Shown: positions 34,926-44,706, counted from the first letter of the stretch. The stretch: DNA of 64,000 nucleotides from Streptomyces abyssalis (GCF_001751365.1 NZ_LJGT01000037.1:716556-780555); one strand, 5' to 3'. Translations and numbers: made by a program. The notes: generated by a model not told the origin, from the sequence alone.

Positions 34926-36866
34926 TTGCACCCCGAGACCGCCGAGTGGACCCCCCACCCGAAGGACGGCGAAGCCGGGCACGAGCCCCGGCAGGTGAGG
35001 CGCATCCTGCGCATCTTCCGCCCCTACAGGGGACGCCTCGCCGTGGTCGGACTGCTCGTCGGTGCCTCCTCGCTGGTCTCCGTCGCCTCGCCCTTCCTGC
35101 TCCGCGAGATCCTCGACGTGGCCATTCCCGACCGGCGCACCGGCCTGCTGAGCGTGCTCGCGCTCGGGCTGATCGGCATCGCCGTGATGAGCAGCGTCTT
35201 CAACGTGCTGCAGACGTATCTGTCCACCACCGTCGGGCAGCGCGTCATGCACGACCTGCGCACCGACGTCTACGCCAAGCTCCAGCGGATGCCGCTGGCC
35301 TTCTTCACCCGGACCCGCACAGGCGAGGTCCAGTCCCGCATCGCCAACGACATCGGCGGGATGCAGGCCACCGTCACCTCCACCGCCACGTCACTCGTCT
35401 CCAACCTCACCGGCGTCGTCGCCACCGTCGCCGCGATGCTCGCCCTGGACTGGCGGCTGACGGCCGCGTCGCTGCTGCTTCTTCCGTTCTTCGTCTGGAT
35501 CAGCCGCCGCGTGGGGCGGGAGCGCAAGCGGATCACAGCCCAGCGGCAGGCGCAGATGGCCTCCATGGCCGCTCTCGTGACCGAGTCGCTCTCCGTCAGC
35601 GGCATCCTGCTCGGCCGGACGATGGGCCGTGCCGAGGACCTCACCCGCAACTTCGCAGGCGAGTCAGAACGCCTCGTGGGACTGGAGGTCCGCTCCCACA
35701 TGGCGGGCCGCTGGCGGATGTCCGTCATCGGCATCGTCATGGGCGCCATCCCCGCGCTGCTGTACTGGACCGCCGGAATGCTGGTCCACCTCGGCGGGCC
35801 CGGCCTCTCCATCGGCACGCTCGTCGCCTTCGTCACCCTCCAGCAGGGTCTGCTGCGGCCCACGGTCTCCCTGCTGTCGACCGGCGTCGAGATGCAGACC
35901 TCGCTCGCCCTGTTCCAGCGCATCTTCGAATACCTCGACCTGCCCGTCGACATCCGGGAACCCGCCGCGCCCGTACGGCTGGAGCACGTACGCGGCGAAG
36001 TCCGTTTCGAGCAGGTCTGCTTCGCCTACGGCGGCGAGGACGCCCCCGCGACGCTGCAGGGCATCGACCTCACCGTCCCCGAGGGCACCTCCCTCGCCGT
36101 CGTCGGCGCCACCGGCTCGGGGAAGAGCACGCTCGGCCATCTCGTGCCGCGCCTGTACGACGTCACCGCGGGACGCGTCACCATCGACGGCGTCGACGTA
36201 CGCGACCTCGGCTTCGACACCCTCTCGCGGGCCGTCGGTGTCGTCTCGCAGGAGACGTACCTCTTCCACGCCTCCGTCGCCGACAACCTGCGCTTCGCCA
36301 AGCCCGGCGCGACCCGGGAGGAGCTGATCGCCGCCGCGGCGGCGGCCCAGATCCACGACCACGTCGCCGCGCTGCCCGACGGCTACGACACCCTCGTCGG
36401 GGAGCGCGGCCACCGCTTCTCCGGCGGCGAGAAGCAGCGCCTGGCCCTGGCCCGTACGATCCTGCGCGACCCGCCCGTCCTGATCCTGGACGAGGCGACG
36501 AGCGCTCTGGACACGCGCACCGAACGGGCCGTCCAGCAGGCCGTCGACGCGCTCTCCGCCGGCCGCACGACGATCACCATCGCCCACCGCCTCTCGACGG
36601 TCAGGGACGCCGGCCAGATCGTCGTGCTGGACGGCGGACGCATCGCCGAGCGCGGCACCCACGCCGAACTCCTCGCCGCGGACGGGCGGTACGCGGCGCT
36701 CGTGCGGCGGGACGCCCGGCTCTCCACGCCGCCTTCGCCGGCCCGGGAGACCGCACCGGCTGCTACGGACTCCGGCCCGGCGGCAGAGGCGAGCACCGGC
36801 GGGGCGGCCGGCACGGGGGAGGGCGACACGAAGGCCGGTACCGCGGCCGAAGCGCCCGCGCGCTGA
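34926..36866 (+). CDS. ABC exporter half-transporter (homodimer type)
   Basis: 646 residues. TTG 34926 is chosen because GAGGAG precedes it and no ATG or GTG lies nearby in frame. The membrane domain has about six segments to residue 330 (LAVVGLLVGASSLVSVASPF, FFTRTRTGEVQSRIANDIGG). The nucleotide-binding domain is fully canonical: Walker A GATGSGKST (about 395), Q-loop VSQETYLFH, signature FSGGEKQRLALART (about 498), Walker B LILDEATSALD and H-loop IAHRLST. The C-terminal 50 residues are Ala/Gly/Thr-rich and look disordered. Probably a homodimeric drug or lipid exporter, in contrast to the asymmetric pair at 24995-28812. Confidence 0.92.
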   Translation: MHPETAEWTPHPKDGEAGHEPRQVRRILRIFRPYRGRLAVVGLLVGASSLVSVASPFLLREILDVAIPDRRTGLLSVLALGLIGIAVMSSVFNVLQTYLSTTVGQRVMHDLRTDVYAKLQRMPLAFFTRTRTGEVQSRIANDIGGMQATVTSTATSLVSNLTGVVATVAAMLALDWRLTAASLLLLPFFVWISRRVGRERKRITAQRQAQMASMAALVTESLSVSGILLGRTMGRAEDLTRNFAGESERLVGLEVRSHMAGRWRMSVIGIVMGAIPALLYWTAGMLVHLGGPGLSIGTLVAFVTLQQGLLRPTVSLLSTGVEMQTSLALFQRIFEYLDLPVDIREPAAPVRLEHVRGEVRFEQVCFAYGGEDAPATLQGIDLTVPEGTSLAVVGATGSGKSTLGHLVPRLYDVTAGRVTIDGVDVRDLGFDTLSRAVGVVSQETYLFHASVADNLRFAKPGATREELIAAAAAAQIHDHVAALPDGYDTLVGERGHRFSGGEKQRLALARTILRDPPVLILDEATSALDTRTERAVQQAVDALSAGRTTITIAHRLSTVRDAGQIVVLDGGRIAERGTHAELLAADGRYAALVRRDARLSTPPSPARETAPAATDSGPAAEASTGGAAGTGEGDTKAGTAAEAPAR

Positions 36867-36954
36867 ACCGCGCGGGCCCGGCACCACCGACGGCGCCGTC
36901 CCCACCAGAACGATCAAGTCCGGTGAAGGCGGACAGGTTTCGTGAGCGTGCGTT

Positions 36955-36966
36955 CACACGCGTGTG
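36955..36966. promoter_or_regulatory. 12-bp palindrome CACACGCGTGTG upstream of the MFS gene
   Basis: A perfect palindrome 31 nt before the MFS start codon, within a GTGCG/CGCAC-rich stretch. Its position in the untranslated leader or core promoter is suited to an operator. No regulator gene is adjacent. Confidence 0.35.
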
Positions 36967-36996
36967 CGCACATGAAATCTGGGGAGGCGACGGGCC

Positions 36997-38304
36997 ATGA
37001 CGCAGCCCACCGATGCCCCGGGGCCCACACAGTCCGGCCCTGCGACGCCGCAGATGCGCCCCGGCCGTCAGTTGCTGGCTGCCTCCGTGGGCAACGCAGT
37101 CGAGTGGTACGACTGGCTCGCCTACACCTTCCTCGCCACCTTCATCGCCGCCGAGATCTTCCCCAAGAGCGCCGACAACTCCCTCGTCCCCCTGCTTTCG
37201 ACGTTCGCCGTCTTCGCCGTCGGCTTCTTCATGCGTCCCATCGGCGGGCTGCTGCTCGGGGCGATCGCCGACCGCAGGGGACGCCGTGCCGCGCTGACGG
37301 TCACCATTCTGCTGATGGGCGGCAGCAGCCTCCTGCTGGCGCTGACGCCCACCTACGCTGCCGCCGGGCTGCTCGGCCCCGTCGTGCTCGTCATCGCGAG
37401 GCTGCTGCAGGGTCTCTCCGTGGGCGGCGAGTTCGCCGCGGCCACCACCTTCCTCGTGGAGTCGGCCCCGCAGGGCCGGCGCGGGCTCTTCTCCAGCTTC
37501 CAGTACGTCTCCACCACCGTCGGGCAGCTCATCGCCTCCGGCGTCACCGCGCTGCTCGTCGCCGGCATCGACGACTCGGCGATGCACCAGTGGGGCTGGC
37601 GGGCGGCGTTCGTGCTCGGAGCGGTACTCAGCCTCGTGGGCTTCTGGATCAGGCGCAGCTCGGAGGAGACCCGCAGCGCCGAACAGCAGGCCGCACCGCG
37701 GCCGGGCCTGTTCGAGGCGCTGCGCACGCACCCCCGGGAATCGCTGCTCATCTGCGGCATCACCACCGGCGCGACGATCGCCTACTACACCTGGACCTCC
37801 TACCTGCCGACGTACGCGCAGGTCAACGTCGGCTTCGACAAGGGCGATTCGCTGCTGATCGGCACCATCTCGCTCGCGTTCTTCGCCCTGCTGCAGCCGC
37901 TGGGCGGGCTCCTGTCCGACCGCGTCGGGCGCAAGCCGCTGCTGCTCACCTTCTCCGTCGGCTTCGCCGTGCTGTGCGTGCCCCTGCTGAACTCCATAAC
38001 CCAGTCGTTCACTTCGCTGCTGCTCGTGCAGTGCGCGGGCATGATCCTGCTCACCGGCTACACCTCCATCGCCGCAGCGGTGAACGCCGAGGTCTTCCCC
38101 GCCCGGGTGCGCGCGTCCGGCATCGGCTTCCCGTACTCCGCGACGGTGGCACTGTTCGGCGGCACCGCTCCGTACATGGGCACGCTCTTCAAGGACCTCG
38201 GCCGGCCTGAGGCCTTTCCCTGGTACGTGGCCGTGCTGTGCCTGATCTCCGCGCTCGTGTATCTGAAGCTGCCGGAGGGCGCGGACAAGCCCCTGGAGCG
38301 GTAG
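36997..38304 (+). CDS. MFS transporter, metabolite:H+ symporter type
   Basis: 435 residues and twelve membrane segments. Typical MHS-family (KgtP/ShiA/ProP) features: NAVEWYDWLAYTFLATFIAA at helix one, FAVGFFMRPIGGLLLGAIAD followed by the loop 2-3 motif RRGRRAALT, and LQGLSVGGEFAAATTFLVES in helix four. The second half repeats DRVGRKPLLL. It imports a carboxylate or a zwitterion with protons; the substrate is not determinable. ATG 36997 has GGGGAGG upstream. It follows the ABC exporter by 130 nt, with its own leader. Confidence 0.92.
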   Translation: MTQPTDAPGPTQSGPATPQMRPGRQLLAASVGNAVEWYDWLAYTFLATFIAAEIFPKSADNSLVPLLSTFAVFAVGFFMRPIGGLLLGAIADRRGRRAALTVTILLMGGSSLLLALTPTYAAAGLLGPVVLVIARLLQGLSVGGEFAAATTFLVESAPQGRRGLFSSFQYVSTTVGQLIASGVTALLVAGIDDSAMHQWGWRAAFVLGAVLSLVGFWIRRSSEETRSAEQQAAPRPGLFEALRTHPRESLLICGITTGATIAYYTWTSYLPTYAQVNVGFDKGDSLLIGTISLAFFALLQPLGGLLSDRVGRKPLLLTFSVGFAVLCVPLLNSITQSFTSLLLVQCAGMILLTGYTSIAAAVNAEVFPARVRASGIGFPYSATVALFGGTAPYMGTLFKDLGRPEAFPWYVAVLCLISALVYLKLPEGADKPLER

Positions 38305-38737
38305 CCGCACTGGACTCGGCGGCACAGGATCCGGGAGCTCCGGCCGGTCGCGGCGTCCGCCGGCCCGCCACCGGGAGGACTCGAATTTGTGAATGTTTCT
38401 TCTGAACCATTGCCAATGCGGACAACTCGGCGCACTCTCGGCATCAGGTCTCGTGAGCCGGATACGGCTCAAGGCTCCCGTTCGCTCCTGTGGGGGGTGG
38501 CGAGCGGGCTTGCCCCGTCTGCTCCCGCAGTGGAGCGGGCGGGGCCCCTTGTCTTGCGTCCCGGACGTGACGGGAGCACTCTCGGTATCAGCCCTCAGGG
38601 CCAGAGCCCCCGCTTCGCCGGACACACCCCCAGTTTGTCCGGCGGAGTGGGGGCACTGCTGTGCCGGCAGGCCCCCTGACCAGGGATGATCAGGGGGACG
38701 ACCCGGGACGACGGGAGCCCGTCCGGGGCCGGAACAG
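38305..38737. terminator. 433-nt convergent gap with three hairpins; no gene seen
   Basis: Hairpins: TGAGCCG/CGGCTCA at 38454-38471 (4-nt loop); CGCCGGACA (38616-38624) with TGTCCGGCG (38636-38644), extended by CCCCC/GGGGG at 38607-38611 and 38649-38653; and CCCCCTGA (38672-38679) with TCAGGGGG (38690-38697). The last two are the probable terminators of the MFS gene (plus) and the NamZ-type gene (minus). The stretch just before 38450 is less GC-rich than its surroundings but shows no credible coding frame. Confidence 0.6.
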
Positions 38738-40030
38738 CTAGCCGCGGTAGAGGAAGTACTGCCGCCGGGTGCGGTCGAAGGCGCGGACCTCGTCCTCCCA
38801 GGCCCCGGTGATCTCGTCGGTGTCCTTGCCGGCGTCGAGCATCGTCCGCAGCCGCGTCGAACCGGACAGTTTGTCGATCCAGTACGGGCGGGGGTCGTCG
38901 TCCTTGCGCCAGGCGAAGCCGTCGTAGCGTGCCGCCTCGGCCAGCATCGCCACCGCCGTAGGAATGGGACGGTAGCGGCGCGGGTCGGTGACGTGCAGCT
39001 GGACGCCCGCGCAGGTCTTGCCCACGTGCTTGCTGAAGGTGGGCACGAAGTAGCCCTCCCGGAACCGGACGCCGGGCAGCTTCCTGGCGTTGAGCCTGTC
39101 GCTGTAGTGGTAGTCGAGGTAGGGGGCTCCGATGAGCTCGAAGGGCCGCGTGGTGCCCCGTCCCTCGGAGAGGTTCGTGCCCTCGAAGTAACCCGTGCCC
39201 GAATACACGGTGGCGGTGTCGGGGAACGGCATGTTCGGAGACGGCGGCACCCACGGAAGCCCCGTCTCCTGCGCGGGAGCCGATGGGTCCAGTCCCTGGA
39301 CGCGTACGACCTCGAGATCGGCCTTGCCTCCCTTGCCCTCCCCGGGCAGGAGCTCGCCGTTGAAGTAGCCGGCCAGCTCACCGACCGTCATGCCGTGCTG
39401 CTGGATGATCGGCTTCAGACCCACACCGGAGGTGAAGTCCTTCGTCATCATCGGCCCGTCCGCCCGCCGGCCGGCGGGGTTGGGACGGTCCAGGACGATG
39501 AAGGCGGCCTTCGTGTCGCGGGCGGCGACCATCGCCTGGTACATCGTCCAGATGTAGGTGTAGAAGCGCACACCGACGTCCTGGATGTCGAAGACGATGG
39601 TGTCCGCGCCCGCCTTGCGGAACAGCTTCGCCATCTTCGCGGCGTCCGCGCCGTACGCGTCGTAGACCGTCAGGCCCGTGCGCGGGTCCTCGAACTCCGG
39701 CTCGGACTCGCCCGCCTGCGCGCTGCCGCGGAAGCCGTGTTCGGGGCCGAAGACCCCGACGATGTCCAGCTCCTTCCGCGCGGCCATGGAGTCCACGATG
39801 TGGCTGGTGTCCCGCAGCACCCCCGTCGGATTGCTGACCACTCCGACCTTGCGGTCGCGCAGCATCCTCCAGCCGGATGCCGCCGCGGCCTCGGCGCCCG
39901 TGACGACGCGCCCGTGCGCGGGTCCGCCGGGAGGAGTGGCCGCGGACGCGCTGCCGGCGGTGAGCAGCGGGGCGCCGAGGGCGGCAGCCGTGCCGCCGAG
40001 GATCGAGCGGCGGGAGGGGGCGCTGGACAT
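38738..40030 (-). CDS. namZ: Secreted exo-beta-N-acetylmuramidase, NamZ type (DUF1343, GH171)
   Basis: 430 residues from ATG 40030. The N-terminus [20 protein letters not shown] is a Tat-style twin-arginine signal. The NamZ signature is present: [20 protein letters not shown], then [11 protein letters not shown] with Glu97 and His98, equivalent to the catalytic pair of the Bacillus enzyme; [20 protein letters not shown] and [10 protein letters not shown] follow. The family removes N-acetylmuramic acid from the non-reducing end of peptidoglycan fragments, pointing to wall turnover or recycling. It is divergent from the macrodomain gene. Confidence 0.9.
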   Translation of the reverse strand: MSSAPSRRSILGGTAAALGAPLLTAGSASAATPPGGPAHGRVVTGAEAAAASGWRMLRDRKVGVVSNPTGVLRDTSHIVDSMAARKELDIVGVFGPEHGFRGSAQAGESEPEFEDPRTGLTVYDAYGADAAKMAKLFRKAGADTIVFDIQDVGVRFYTYIWTMYQAMVAARDTKAAFIVLDRPNPAGRRADGPMMTKDFTSGVGLKPIIQQHGMTVGELAGYFNGELLPGEGKGGKADLEVVRVQGLDPSAPAQETGLPWVPPSPNMPFPDTATVYSGTGYFEGTNLSEGRGTTRPFELIGAPYLDYHYSDRLNARKLPGVRFREGYFVPTFSKHVGKTCAGVQLHVTDPRRYRPIPTAVAMLAEAARYDGFAWRKDDDPRPYWIDKLSGSTRLRTMLDAGKDTDEITGAWEDEVRAFDRTRRQYFLYRG

Positions 40031-40189
40031 CGGCGGGCGTCCTTCCGGAGAGGGGCGGTCGGGGCAGCGGGTGGCGGCCGGGACACAGCTGGTGACGCAA
40101 GTTATCCCACGGTCATGGTGGCTGCCAGGGTGCGCGCACGCCGCCAGTGGTACGCACAATGGCAGCAGCACGGTGGGAGGATGACCCGT

Positions 40190-40720
40190 ATGCCGAATCC
40201 GACGAACGCAGGCGTCACGATCGTCCGGGGCGACATCACCGAACAGGACGTGGACGCCGTGGTCAACGCCGCCAACTCCTCGCTGCTGGGCGGCGGGGGA
40301 GTCGACGGCGCCATTCACCGCAAGGGCGGAGGCGACATCCTCGCGGAGTGCCGCGAGCTGCGCTCCTCCAGCCATCCGGACGGCTTGCCGACCGGGCAGG
40401 CCGTCGCCACGACGGCGGGGCGGCTGCCGGCGCGACGGGTGATCCACACGGTCGGACCCGTCTGGGCCAAGAGCGAGGACCGCTCGGAGCTGCTGGCGTC
40501 CTGCTACCGCGAATCGCTGCGCGTCGCACGGGAGTCGGGCGCCCGCACGGTGGCCTTCCCGGCGATCTCCACCGGCGTGTACGGCTGGCCGCTCGACGAC
40601 GGGGCGCGTATCGCCGTGGCCACCGTGCGCGAAGAGGCGGACGACTTCGACGAAGTGCGGTTCGTGCTCTTCGACGAACGCTCCTACGAGATCTTCGCCG
40701 CCGAGCTGTCGGGGCGGTGA
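40190..40720 (+). CDS. Macrodomain protein (O-acetyl-ADP-ribose deacetylase-like)
   Basis: 176 residues. ATG 40190 is preferred over ATG 40181 because GGGAGG sits 9 nt upstream of it. One macrodomain: [20 protein letters not shown], the loop [25 protein letters not shown], and [20 protein letters not shown]. The Asn-Ala-Asn and [10 protein letters not shown] segments form the ADP-ribose pocket as in YmdB. It probably hydrolyses O-acetyl-ADP-ribose or removes ADP-ribose from acidic residues in the cytoplasm. No toxin or ART gene is adjacent. Confidence 0.93.
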   Translation: MPNPTNAGVTIVRGDITEQDVDAVVNAANSSLLGGGGVDGAIHRKGGGDILAECRELRSSSHPDGLPTGQAVATTAGRLPARRVIHTVGPVWAKSEDRSELLASCYRESLRVARESGARTVAFPAISTGVYGWPLDDGARIAVATVREEADDFDEVRFVLFDERSYEIFAAELSGR

Positions 40721-40750
40721 GACCGGTGCGCGCCCCGTCCGGGGGTGCGC

Positions 40751-41842
40751 TCACAGGGCAGGGTCGATGAGCTCGACGGCGCGCAGCGCGGCTGCCAGGG
40801 CCGTGCGGCCGTCGGCGTCGTCCCTGTGCTCATCCCATGCGGTGACGTCCACAGCGGTGTCGGTGAGCTTGATCGTGTGCTCGTCGCCGTGGGCCGCCGC
40901 ACGTTCGAAGACCTCCTCGGCGGTGAGACGCGAGGCCGTCCCGGCGGGCGGGGTCGCGGCGTCGGCGGGGGTGTAGGCGGCGGTGACCGCGGCGGCCGCC
41001 GACCAGGCGGCGTCCAGACTCGGCAGCCAGAGATGCTCGGGCAGTGCGGGCAGCGTCCGCAGCACCGCGTTCGGCGCGGTCGCCGCGTGTACGAGCATCA
41101 CGGGTGAGCCGTGCGCGTGCGTCGCGTAGCGGTGGGTGGCAGCCCGGACGACGTCCTTCAGGCGCTTCTCGGCGTGCGCCGGGTCCTGCCCTGCGGTCGC
41201 GGGACGGGCCGGCAGGGCTTCGAGCTGGGCCAGCCGCCCCCGGATGCCGCCGCTCTGGTCCGGTATGGCACGCACGGCGGCGAGACCTTCCGCCGCCGAG
41301 TCCGCGGCCGGCAGGAGCGTGATCCCGGGCAGAACCGAGTGGCGGGCCGCCCAGTAGCCGAGTGCGTGTGCGAGCTCCGCCACCCTGGGCGAGGCCGGAG
41401 GGCTGCCGGGACCGGCCTCCTCCGGACCGAGCAGCGTCCGCACGGCGTGCCCCACCCGGATCACGCCGTGCGTCGCCGCCGCGCTGATGCCCGGCAGCAG
41501 CCGGGGCCACCACTGCGTGAGCACCTCGCGCCAGGGACGTTCCTCCAGCGCACGCGTGAAGTAGCCGATCCAGTCGGCCAGTCGCCCGGGGTCGCCCAGG
41601 GCCTCACGCCACACCTCGTCCGTCACACGCGAAGACGGCGAGGGCATCTCCTCGAGGTGGTCCCGGTAGCGGTCGATCCAGCGGTGCACGGCGGGCGCCT
41701 GCCCGTGCCGCACCAGCGCCTCGACGGCCATGGGGGCGTGGTTGGTCAGCCAGTCGTCGCGTTCGGGGCCGCTGCTGTGCAGGCGCTCCAGCGCCTCGTC
41801 CAGCGTGCCGCTGCTGTCTGTTCTGCCGGTGTCCTTGTTCAT
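40751..41842 (-). CDS. Questin-oxidase-family protein (DUF4243)
   Basis: 363 residues, ATG 41842. The His-rich pattern of the questin oxidase family is visible: LTNHAPMAVEALVRHGQAPA, AATHGVIRVGHAVRTLL, LGYWAARHSVLPG, and AAAHGDEHTIKLTDTAV. Fungal relatives are Baeyer-Villiger-type oxidases of anthraquinones, but actinomycete members are uncharacterised and need not share that substrate. No cofactor-binding Rossmann motif is present. The upstream region carries two large palindromes (41922-41982). Confidence 0.8.
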   Translation of the reverse strand: MNKDTGRTDSSGTLDEALERLHSSGPERDDWLTNHAPMAVEALVRHGQAPAVHRWIDRYRDHLEEMPSPSSRVTDEVWREALGDPGRLADWIGYFTRALEERPWREVLTQWWPRLLPGISAAATHGVIRVGHAVRTLLGPEEAGPGSPPASPRVAELAHALGYWAARHSVLPGITLLPAADSAAEGLAAVRAIPDQSGGIRGRLAQLEALPARPATAGQDPAHAEKRLKDVVRAATHRYATHAHGSPVMLVHAATAPNAVLRTLPALPEHLWLPSLDAAWSAAAAVTAAYTPADAATPPAGTASRLTAEEVFERAAAHGDEHTIKLTDTAVDVTAWDEHRDDADGRTALAAALRAVELIDPAL

Positions 41843-41921
41843 GTCCGCCGACGCTAGAGCGCGTTCCGGCGGTGCGTAACGGCCCGGCGGCCCCTCCGCT
41901 GGACCCTTCGTGAACGCGACT

Positions 41922-41982
41922 CGGGGACTAGGCCCCGCGGGGAGAGAGTCCTAGGGCCGTTCGTCCGGCGACCGGTCGCCGG
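41922..41982. promoter_or_regulatory. Two palindromes upstream of the questin-oxidase-like gene
   Basis: 41922-41937 reads CGGGGACTAGGCCCCG, symmetric at 14 of 16 positions and similar in shape to hypoxia-regulator (DevR/OsdR) boxes. 41965-41982, CCGGCGACCGGTCGCCGG, is a perfect 18-bp palindrome, and CCGGTCGCCGG recurs from 41992. They lie 80-140 nt upstream of the gene start and downstream of the VOC stop (42042), so the second could also be a terminator. Confidence 0.4.
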
Positions 41983-42041
41983 CGCGTGCGTCCGGTCGCC
42001 GGTCCGGGACGGACGTCAACGGGCGGGCGGGGGGCGGGGGT

Positions 42042-42437
42042 TCACCCGGTGAACCCGGCCTGGGCGCCCTGCCGTTCGGCCGCGCTGCGCAGCACGCAGA
42101 ACTCGTTGCCCTCGGGGTCGGTGAGCACCGCCCAGCCGGAGCCGTCGTCGTTGCGGTGGTCGTCGCTCATCGACGCGCCCCGCTCCAGGAGCCGTTCGAC
42201 TTCCCGGTCGCGCGATTCCCGCGCGGCCACGCACAGATGGAGGCGGTTCTTCACGGCTTTGGGCTCGGGGACCTTCAGGAACAGCAGCTCCCGGCCTCCC
42301 TCCAGGGGCAGGCCCACCTCGGTGTCGCCGGGCTTGTCGTCCGGGTGTACGGGCACGCCCAGGACCTCGCTCCAGAAGCGGGCCAGCGCGTAGGGATCGG
42401 AGCAGTCGACGGCGATGTTCTGCAGGGTGGAAGTCAC
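42042..42437 (-). CDS. VOC-family (glyoxalase/bleomycin-resistance-like) protein
   Basis: 131 residues, GTG 42437. Two beta-alpha-beta-beta-beta modules: LQNIAVDCSDPYALARFWSE with VGLPLEGGRELLFLKVPE, then NRLHLCVAARESRDREVERL with GSGWAVLTDPEGNEFCVLRS. It is close to the glyoxalase-like VOC group common in Streptomyces. The metal ligands are not all evident, so it may bind rather than transform its ligand. No strong ribosome binding site is seen. The gene sits between the questin-oxidase-like gene and lutC on the same strand. Confidence 0.85.
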   Translation of the reverse strand: MTSTLQNIAVDCSDPYALARFWSEVLGVPVHPDDKPGDTEVGLPLEGGRELLFLKVPEPKAVKNRLHLCVAARESRDREVERLLERGASMSDDHRNDDGSGWAVLTDPEGNEFCVLRSAAERQGAQAGFTG

Positions 42438-42562
42438 CCGCACAGTCTTCCGTGAGCCCTGACGCCGGGCCACCCGATTCCATGCGGCAGGCGCTGCAGC
42501 CGCTGCACGTGTGTCGGGTGTGCGGGCGTCCGAGGGCCACGCGGGCGGCGCGGGCCCGCGGG

Positions 42563-43210
42563 TCACGGTTCCGGTGAGGTGATGATCACCTCCAGGGTGC
42601 GGGGGCCGTGCACCCCCTCGACGCGGTCGAGTTCGATGTCGCTGGTGGCCGACGGGCCCGAGATCCACGTCTGCGGACGGGCCGGGTCCAGCCGTCTCAG
42701 AGCCTGCGGCACGGAGTCCACGATCTGCTCCGGGGCGCGCACGACACAGATGTGGTGGTCCGGCACGAGCGAGATGCGGCGCCGTCCCTGGTCCTCTCCC
42801 GCGTCCAGCACGATGGTCCCCGTCTCGGCGACCGCCACGGCGCAGCCCGTCACGACGCTGTCCAGTGCGTCGAGTTCACGGGGGGACGCCGCCGGGTCGT
42901 CGGCGACCCGCTCGACCTCCGCTGGCAGCCACTCTTCCGGGATGCCGGGGGGCGCCACGACGCTGCGGGCGCCGCGTGCCCGGAGGAGTTCCGCGATCGT
43001 GGCGGGCAGTTCCCCGGCGCCGCAACGGTGCACCAGGGCGCGGTAGTCGGCGAGGTTCTCCGCGAGCAGGTCCAGCCGCTCGGCGTCGCTGCGCTCCGCG
43101 TGGCTGGTCCAGTAGTCGCGCGGTACGTGCGTCTCGTCGGGGCCCTCGTCGCGCGGCACGTCGGCAAGCGCGCGGCGTACCCGGCCCAGTACGGTCTCCC
43201 GGCTGTTCAC
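42563..43210 (-). CDS. lutC: Lactate utilisation protein C (LUD domain)
   Basis: 215 residues, GTG 43210, overlapping the lutB stop by 4 nt (GTGA). A LUD-domain protein: VLGRVRRALADVPRDEGP, DAEDLLAENLADYRALVHRC-like region, VVTGCAVAVAETGTIVLDAG, HHICVVRAPEQIVDSVPQAL, and SGPSATSDIELDRVEGVHGP near the end. LutC is the third part of the LutABC complex that oxidises L-lactate to pyruvate at the membrane. It is the last gene of the rhamnose left-arm operon; a GC-rich gap and then the VOC gene follow. Confidence 0.9.
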   Translation of the reverse strand: MNSRETVLGRVRRALADVPRDEGPDETHVPRDYWTSHAERSDAERLDLLAENLADYRALVHRCGAGELPATIAELLRARGARSVVAPPGIPEEWLPAEVERVADDPAASPRELDALDSVVTGCAVAVAETGTIVLDAGEDQGRRRISLVPDHHICVVRAPEQIVDSVPQALRRLDPARPQTWISGPSATSDIELDRVEGVHGPRTLEVIITSPEP

Positions 43211-44706
43211 TCGGGGTCTCCTTCGTGCCCGGCGGTGTCCGGGCCGCGGTTGCGCAGCCACCAGTCGCGGAAGGACTCGGGCGCCGGCCGCGGCAGGTCA
43301 CGGCTGTCCGACCAGGCCTTGCCCGCGCCGGGCAGCGGAAGCCGCCGCGGCGTCAGCCGCCGGCTGCGGGCGGCCAGGCGCTGCCCGGCACGCAGCGCCC
43401 GGGGATGGTCGAACGTCCACCGGGCCGCCCGCATCACGGCACGCTCGGCGGCATGCCCCTTCGCCGGCTTGATGGTGGTCTTCTGCCCGCGGACCGTGAC
43501 CGTGCCGCCCTCGACGACGCGTTCGCGCAGATGCACGAGGACTTCCGGGATGTCGATGGCGACGGGGCACACCTCGTAGCAGGCGCCGCACAGCGACGAC
43601 GCGTACGGCAGCGAGGCGTCCAGCTCGCTCTGCACGCCCCGCAGTTGAGGAGTGAGGATGGCGCCGATCGGCCCGGGATAGGCCGATCCGTAGGCGTGGC
43701 CCCCGGCGCGCTCGTAGACGGGACAGACGTTCAGGCAGGCCGAGCAGCGGATGCAGCGCAGTGCCTGCCGGCCGACGGTGTCCGCCAGCGCGTCGGTACG
43801 GCCGTTGTCGAGCAGCACGAGATGGAAGGCCGACGGCCCGTCCTCGTCGGTGGTGCCCGTCCATGTGGAGGTGTAGGGGTTCATGCGCTCCGCGGTGGAG
43901 GAGCGCGGCAGGGTCTGCAGGAAGACCTCCAGGTCCTGCCACGTCGGCACGATCTTCTCGATGCCCACGACCGAGATCAGCGTCTCGGGCAGCGTCAGGC
44001 ACATGCGGCCGTTGCCCTCGGACTCCACGACCACGAGGGTGCCGCTCTCGGCGACCATGAAGTTGGCGCCGGAGACGCCCACCTTGGCGTTCAGGAACTT
44101 CTCCCGCAGATGCAGCCGCGCGGCCTCGGCCAGCTCCGCCGGGTCGTCGCTGAGGTTCCTCGGCGCGGCCCGTCCCCAACTGCCCATCTTCTCGCGGAAG
44201 ATGTCGCGGATCTGGTCGCGGTTGCGGTGGATCGCGGGGACCAGGATGTGGGAGGGCAGGTCGTCCCCGAGCTGCACGATGAGTTCGGCGAGGTCGGTCT
44301 CGTACGCGGAGATGCCCGCCTCCGCGAGCGCGTCGTTGAGCCCGGTCTCCTGCGTGGCCATGGACTTGACCTTCACGACCTCGCTCTCGCCCGTCTCCCG
44401 GACCAGCTCCGTGACGATCCTGTTGGCCTCCTCCGCGTCGCACGCCCAGTGGACGTGCCCGCCCGCGGCGGACACCGCTGCCTCCAACTGCTCCAGATAG
44501 TGGTCGAGATGGCGCAGCGTACGGTTCTTCAGGGCCGCGCCCGCGGCGCGCAACTGCTCCCAGTCGCCGAGCTCTTCGACGGCCTTGGCCCGCTTGGCGC
44601 GGATGGTGTGCGTGGCGTGCCGCAGATTGCCGCGCAGCCGCATGTCGCGCGTCGAAGCCGCGGCGGCCCGTGGGAAGGAGGGCATGCCCAGATACGTACC
44701 GCTCAC
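43207..44706 (-). CDS. lutB: Lactate utilisation protein B, iron-sulfur LUD protein
   Basis: 499 residues, GTG 44706, overlapping the lutA stop by 4 nt. The N-terminal LUD domain spans about 60-290 (VKVKSMATQETGLNDALAEA, GVSGANFMVAESGTLVVVES). A ferredoxin-like part with two [4Fe-4S] motifs follows: CIRCSACLNVCPVYE and LCGACYEVCPVAIDIP. The C-terminal tail ends with the conserved-looking FRDWWLRNRG. It passes electrons within LutABC during L-lactate oxidation. Coupled overlaps on both sides show strict co-translation with lutA and lutC. Confidence 0.94.
   Translation of the reverse strand: MSGTYLGMPSFPRAAAASTRDMRLRGNLRHATHTIRAKRAKAVEELGDWEQLRAAGAALKNRTLRHLDHYLEQLEAAVSAAGGHVHWACDAEEANRIVTELVRETGESEVVKVKSMATQETGLNDALAEAGISAYETDLAELIVQLGDDLPSHILVPAIHRNRDQIRDIFREKMGSWGRAAPRNLSDDPAELAEAARLHLREKFLNAKVGVSGANFMVAESGTLVVVESEGNGRMCLTLPETLISVVGIEKIVPTWQDLEVFLQTLPRSSTAERMNPYTSTWTGTTDEDGPSAFHLVLLDNGRTDALADTVGRQALRCIRCSACLNVCPVYERAGGHAYGSAYPGPIGAILTPQLRGVQSELDASLPYASSLCGACYEVCPVAIDIPEVLVHLRERVVEGGTVTVRGQKTTIKPAKGHAAERAVMRAARWTFDHPRALRAGQRLAARSRRLTPRRLPLPGAGKAWSDSRDLPRPAPESFRDWWLRNRGPDTAGHEGDPE

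Noticed and set aside
38189..38699. Small proteins in the gap between the MFS and NamZ-type genes
   Set aside because: The candidate frames on both strands lack ribosome sites, overlap hairpins and have non-protein-like composition.
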